Source of the DNA: an uncultured Eubacteriales bacterium
GTDB taxonomy: Bacteria > Bacillota > Clostridia > Oscillospirales > Acutalibacteraceae
NCBI GenBank assembly: GCA_934718145.1
Contig: CAKUZC010000057.1
Location: forward strand, 1-7,032
DNA: 7,032 bases
Direction of reading: 5' to 3'
Shown here one piece after another: positions 6,053 through 7,032 of this stretch (positions within the stretch are counted from its first letter, which is position 1; each line of letters opens with the position of its first letter). The notes below the pieces were generated by a model, which had not been told where the DNA came from, ran no database searches, and saw nothing but the letters and a program-made list of their open reading frames with translations. A program made the translations under genes and the position numbers.

Positions 6053-6637
6053 TTAGTCCGCAATGTCTGCACTCAACACATCCTTATTCATAAATCCCAT
6101 CCAATTTCTCAATGCAGTTACAGCTTCACTTGATTTATCTGAAATACCACTAAGTTTTTTCTTAAAATGACTTGGGCTAAAAACTTCTGAACTTAATCCT
6201 AAAGTAGCTTTTAAATTACGTCTACTTTCCCTATTTTCAAAATTAAAGTCTTCCATTATTTGATTAAACCGTCTCACTTCAAATTCTTTTTTAGTTTTGT
6301 CTATATAATCTTCAGTATTAAAAAAGTTTTTTAAATTACCTTTAACCTTTTGCCACCAAGTTTTCAAATTTCCTTCTTTATTTACAACACTATCTAACAT
6401 TTTAAGTTTATTGTTAAAAGCCTTCCCAAACCCAACAGAATAGTTACCACTTGCAAAACTAAATCTACCATCATCTGATGAACATTCCTCACGAATCTTT
6501 TTGAAAATTTCGTCAAAAGATTTTTCAGTAAATATCTCTGATACTTTACTATAAAGCTTTCCTAAAGTATTTACACAATTTTCTGCCACCTTATTACGTT
6601 CAGCTTTCTGTTCCGGACTGTAATTTTTTAACCCCAT
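6053..6637 (-). CDS. Hypothetical protein, 194 residues, with unusual upstream control region
   Basis: I do not recognise this protein. It has no signal peptide or clear membrane segment and looks largely helical. The N-terminal part (YSPEQKAERNKVAENCVNTLGKLYSKVSEIF, as two halves at residues 6-22 and 23-36) is helical. A central serine/glycine patch follows (about 53-71, with GRFSFASGNYSVGFG). After it come a tryptophan-bearing basic helix (LKTWWQKVKGNLKNFF, 91-106), an arginine-rich stretch (119-143) and a C-terminal helix with ALRNWMGFMNKD (175-186). I chose ATG 6637 because AGGAGT (6645-6650) lies 7 bases upstream. A GTG at 6646 in the same frame falls inside that ribosome site and is unlikely. 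The gene ends before a strong terminator and faces the lysine-rich gene. Its upstream signals (TA-repeat spacer, palindrome) suggest switchable or repressed expression. Confidence 0.75.
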   Translation of the reverse strand: MGLKNYSPEQKAERNKVAENCVNTLGKLYSKVSEIFTEKSFDEIFKKIREECSSDDGRFSFASGNYSVGFGKAFNNKLKMLDSVVNKEGNLKTWWQKVKGNLKNFFNTEDYIDKTKKEFEVRRFNQIMEDFNFENRESRRNLKATLGLSSEVFSPSHFKKKLSGISDKSSEAVTALRNWMGFMNKDVLSADIAD

Positions 6638-6668
6638 AATTCTCACTCCTATTCTATAATATTTATAT

Positions 6669-6686
6669 TTGTATTTTTAAATACAA
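6669..6686. promoter_or_regulatory. Perfect palindrome, candidate operator
   Basis: TTGTATTT (6669-6676) and AAATACAA (6679-6686) are exact reverse complements separated by TT. The element lies just downstream of the -10 hexamer of the 194-residue gene and would cover the expected transcription start. That is a usual place for a repressor site. No regulator gene is visible nearby, so the ligand is unknown. Confidence 0.5.
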
Positions 6687-6690
6687 TAAC

Positions 6691-6715
6691 ATTATATATA
6701 TATATATGATGTCAA
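6691..6715 (-). promoter_or_regulatory. Promoter of the 194-residue gene with a 13-base TA-repeat spacer
   Basis: On the minus strand a perfect TTGACA (6715-6710) is followed by a perfect TATAAT (6696-6691), but only 13 bases separate them where 16-18 are normal. The spacer is almost wholly TA repeat. As read, the promoter should be weak unless another -10 is used, such as TGTTAT at 6691-6686 with an 18-base spacer. See the separate repeat entry. Confidence 0.5.
6693..6707. repeat. TA dinucleotide tract between -35 and -10 boxes
   Basis: Fifteen alternating T/A bases, (TA)7T, fill the space between the two promoter hexamers and enter the -10 box. Dinucleotide tracts in this position can change length by slippage and alter promoter spacing in steps of two bases. 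Confidence 0.7.
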
Positions 6716-6719
6716 GTAC

Positions 6720-6924
6720 TTTTTATAAAAATAATATAAAATATTGTATCATTCTTAGTTCTAAAGAATTTTTAGTTGTTATTTATACCCATATTATTGG
6801 TTATCTTTAGTCTTGTTTCGGTTCATTTTATGTGATAATTAGAGACTATTTTGTTTTGGTATTAACATGTTATTTGTATAATTTCAGTCTACAATGTTTG
6901 ATTTTGTATTTATTTTTTACATGC
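6720..6924. other. AT-rich intergenic stretch without a supported gene
   Basis: Between the promoter of the 194-residue gene and the tRNA terminator I find no reading frame with a ribosome site. The only notable items are a 10-base palindrome (TAACATGTTA, 6863-6872) and a 22-base segment (6860-6881) that resembles 5952-5973. It may be spacer DNA or a decayed remnant. Confidence 0.5.
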
Positions 6925-6951
6925 AAAAAAACCACCCTTTGAGGATGGTTT
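6925..6951 (-). terminator. Rho-independent terminator of tRNA-Lys
   Basis: On the minus strand AAACCATCC (6951-6943) pairs with GGGTGGTTT (6937-6929) through eight pairs and one A-C mismatch, with a 5-base loop. A T run down to 6925 completes it. It starts 4 bases after the CCA end of the tRNA. Confidence 0.85.
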
Positions 6952-6955
6952 AATT

Positions 6956-7031
6956 TGGTGAGCCATCGGGGACTCGAACCCCGGACAACCGGATTAAAAG
7001 TCAGGTGCTCTACCAACTGAGCTAATGGCTC
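6956..7031 (-). tRNA. tRNA-Lys(UUU), CCA encoded
   Basis: The 76-base minus-strand sequence folds as a complete tRNA. It has acceptor GAGCCAT/ATGGCTC, D-arm GCTC/GAGC with loop AGTTGGTA, anticodon loop CTTTTAA with anticodon TTT at 6998-6996, T-arm CGGGG/CCCCG with TTCGAGT, discriminator A and an encoded CCA (6958-6956). The anticodon and overall sequence match bacterial tRNA-Lys. One oddity is in the anticodon stem, CCTGA/TCCGG: position 29 (U, 7003) faces position 41 (C, 6991), where relatives have A. The other four stem pairs are intact. The promoter lies outside the window, so it may be part of a longer tRNA transcript. Confidence 0.95.
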
Positions 7032-7032
7032 G

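Noticed and set aside
6638..6646. GTG start at 6646 for the 194-residue gene
   Set aside because: The GTG is part of the AGGAGTGAG ribosome site itself; the ATG at 6637 is correctly spaced from it.
6894..6953. Twenty-codon open frame on the plus strand
   Set aside because: It has no ribosome site and runs through the terminator of the tRNA gene.

Overview
The window is very AT-rich DNA from a low-GC Firmicute, most likely a member of the Clostridia. Strong purine-rich ribosome binding sites, a lipoprotein-type zinc-binding protein, a ComEA-like DNA-binding protein, a SEDS polymerase and a zinc-ribbon/kinase-type protein of clostridial style all fit this. TGA is used as a stop. No species call can be made; a host-restricted, AT-drifting genome is possible but unproven.

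Positions 1-5157 are one minus-strand block. In reading order it holds a short membrane-anchored helix-hairpin-helix protein (ComEA-like), a 145-base gap with a possible promoter, then six tightly packed genes: znuA (lipoprotein, TTG start), znuC (ATPase), znuB (permease), a RodA-type SEDS glycosyltransferase, a flavoprotein with an iron-sulfur-type cysteine motif, and the first 113 codons of a zinc-ribbon plus kinase-fold protein that runs off the left edge. Spacings are 19, -10, 29, -4 and 20 bases, which suggests one transcript joining zinc uptake to cell wall elongation and to two possible accessory or signalling proteins. The kinase-fold protein looks like a pseudokinase: two loop glycines and the ATP-binding lysine are replaced.

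Positions 5158-6955 look like an accessory interval. It has two unrecognised small proteins facing each other: a lysine-rich 161-residue protein on the plus strand with a good promoter, and a 194-residue protein on the minus strand. Each ends at its own hairpin terminator, and overlapping AT-rich inverted repeats lie between the terminators. The minus-strand gene has a striking upstream region: perfect -35 and -10 hexamers separated by only 13 bases of TA repeat (possible phase variation), followed by a perfect 8+8 palindrome near the expected transcription start.

Positions 6956-7031 carry a complete minus-strand tRNA-Lys(UUU) with encoded CCA, an odd U-C mismatch in its anticodon stem, and its own terminator.
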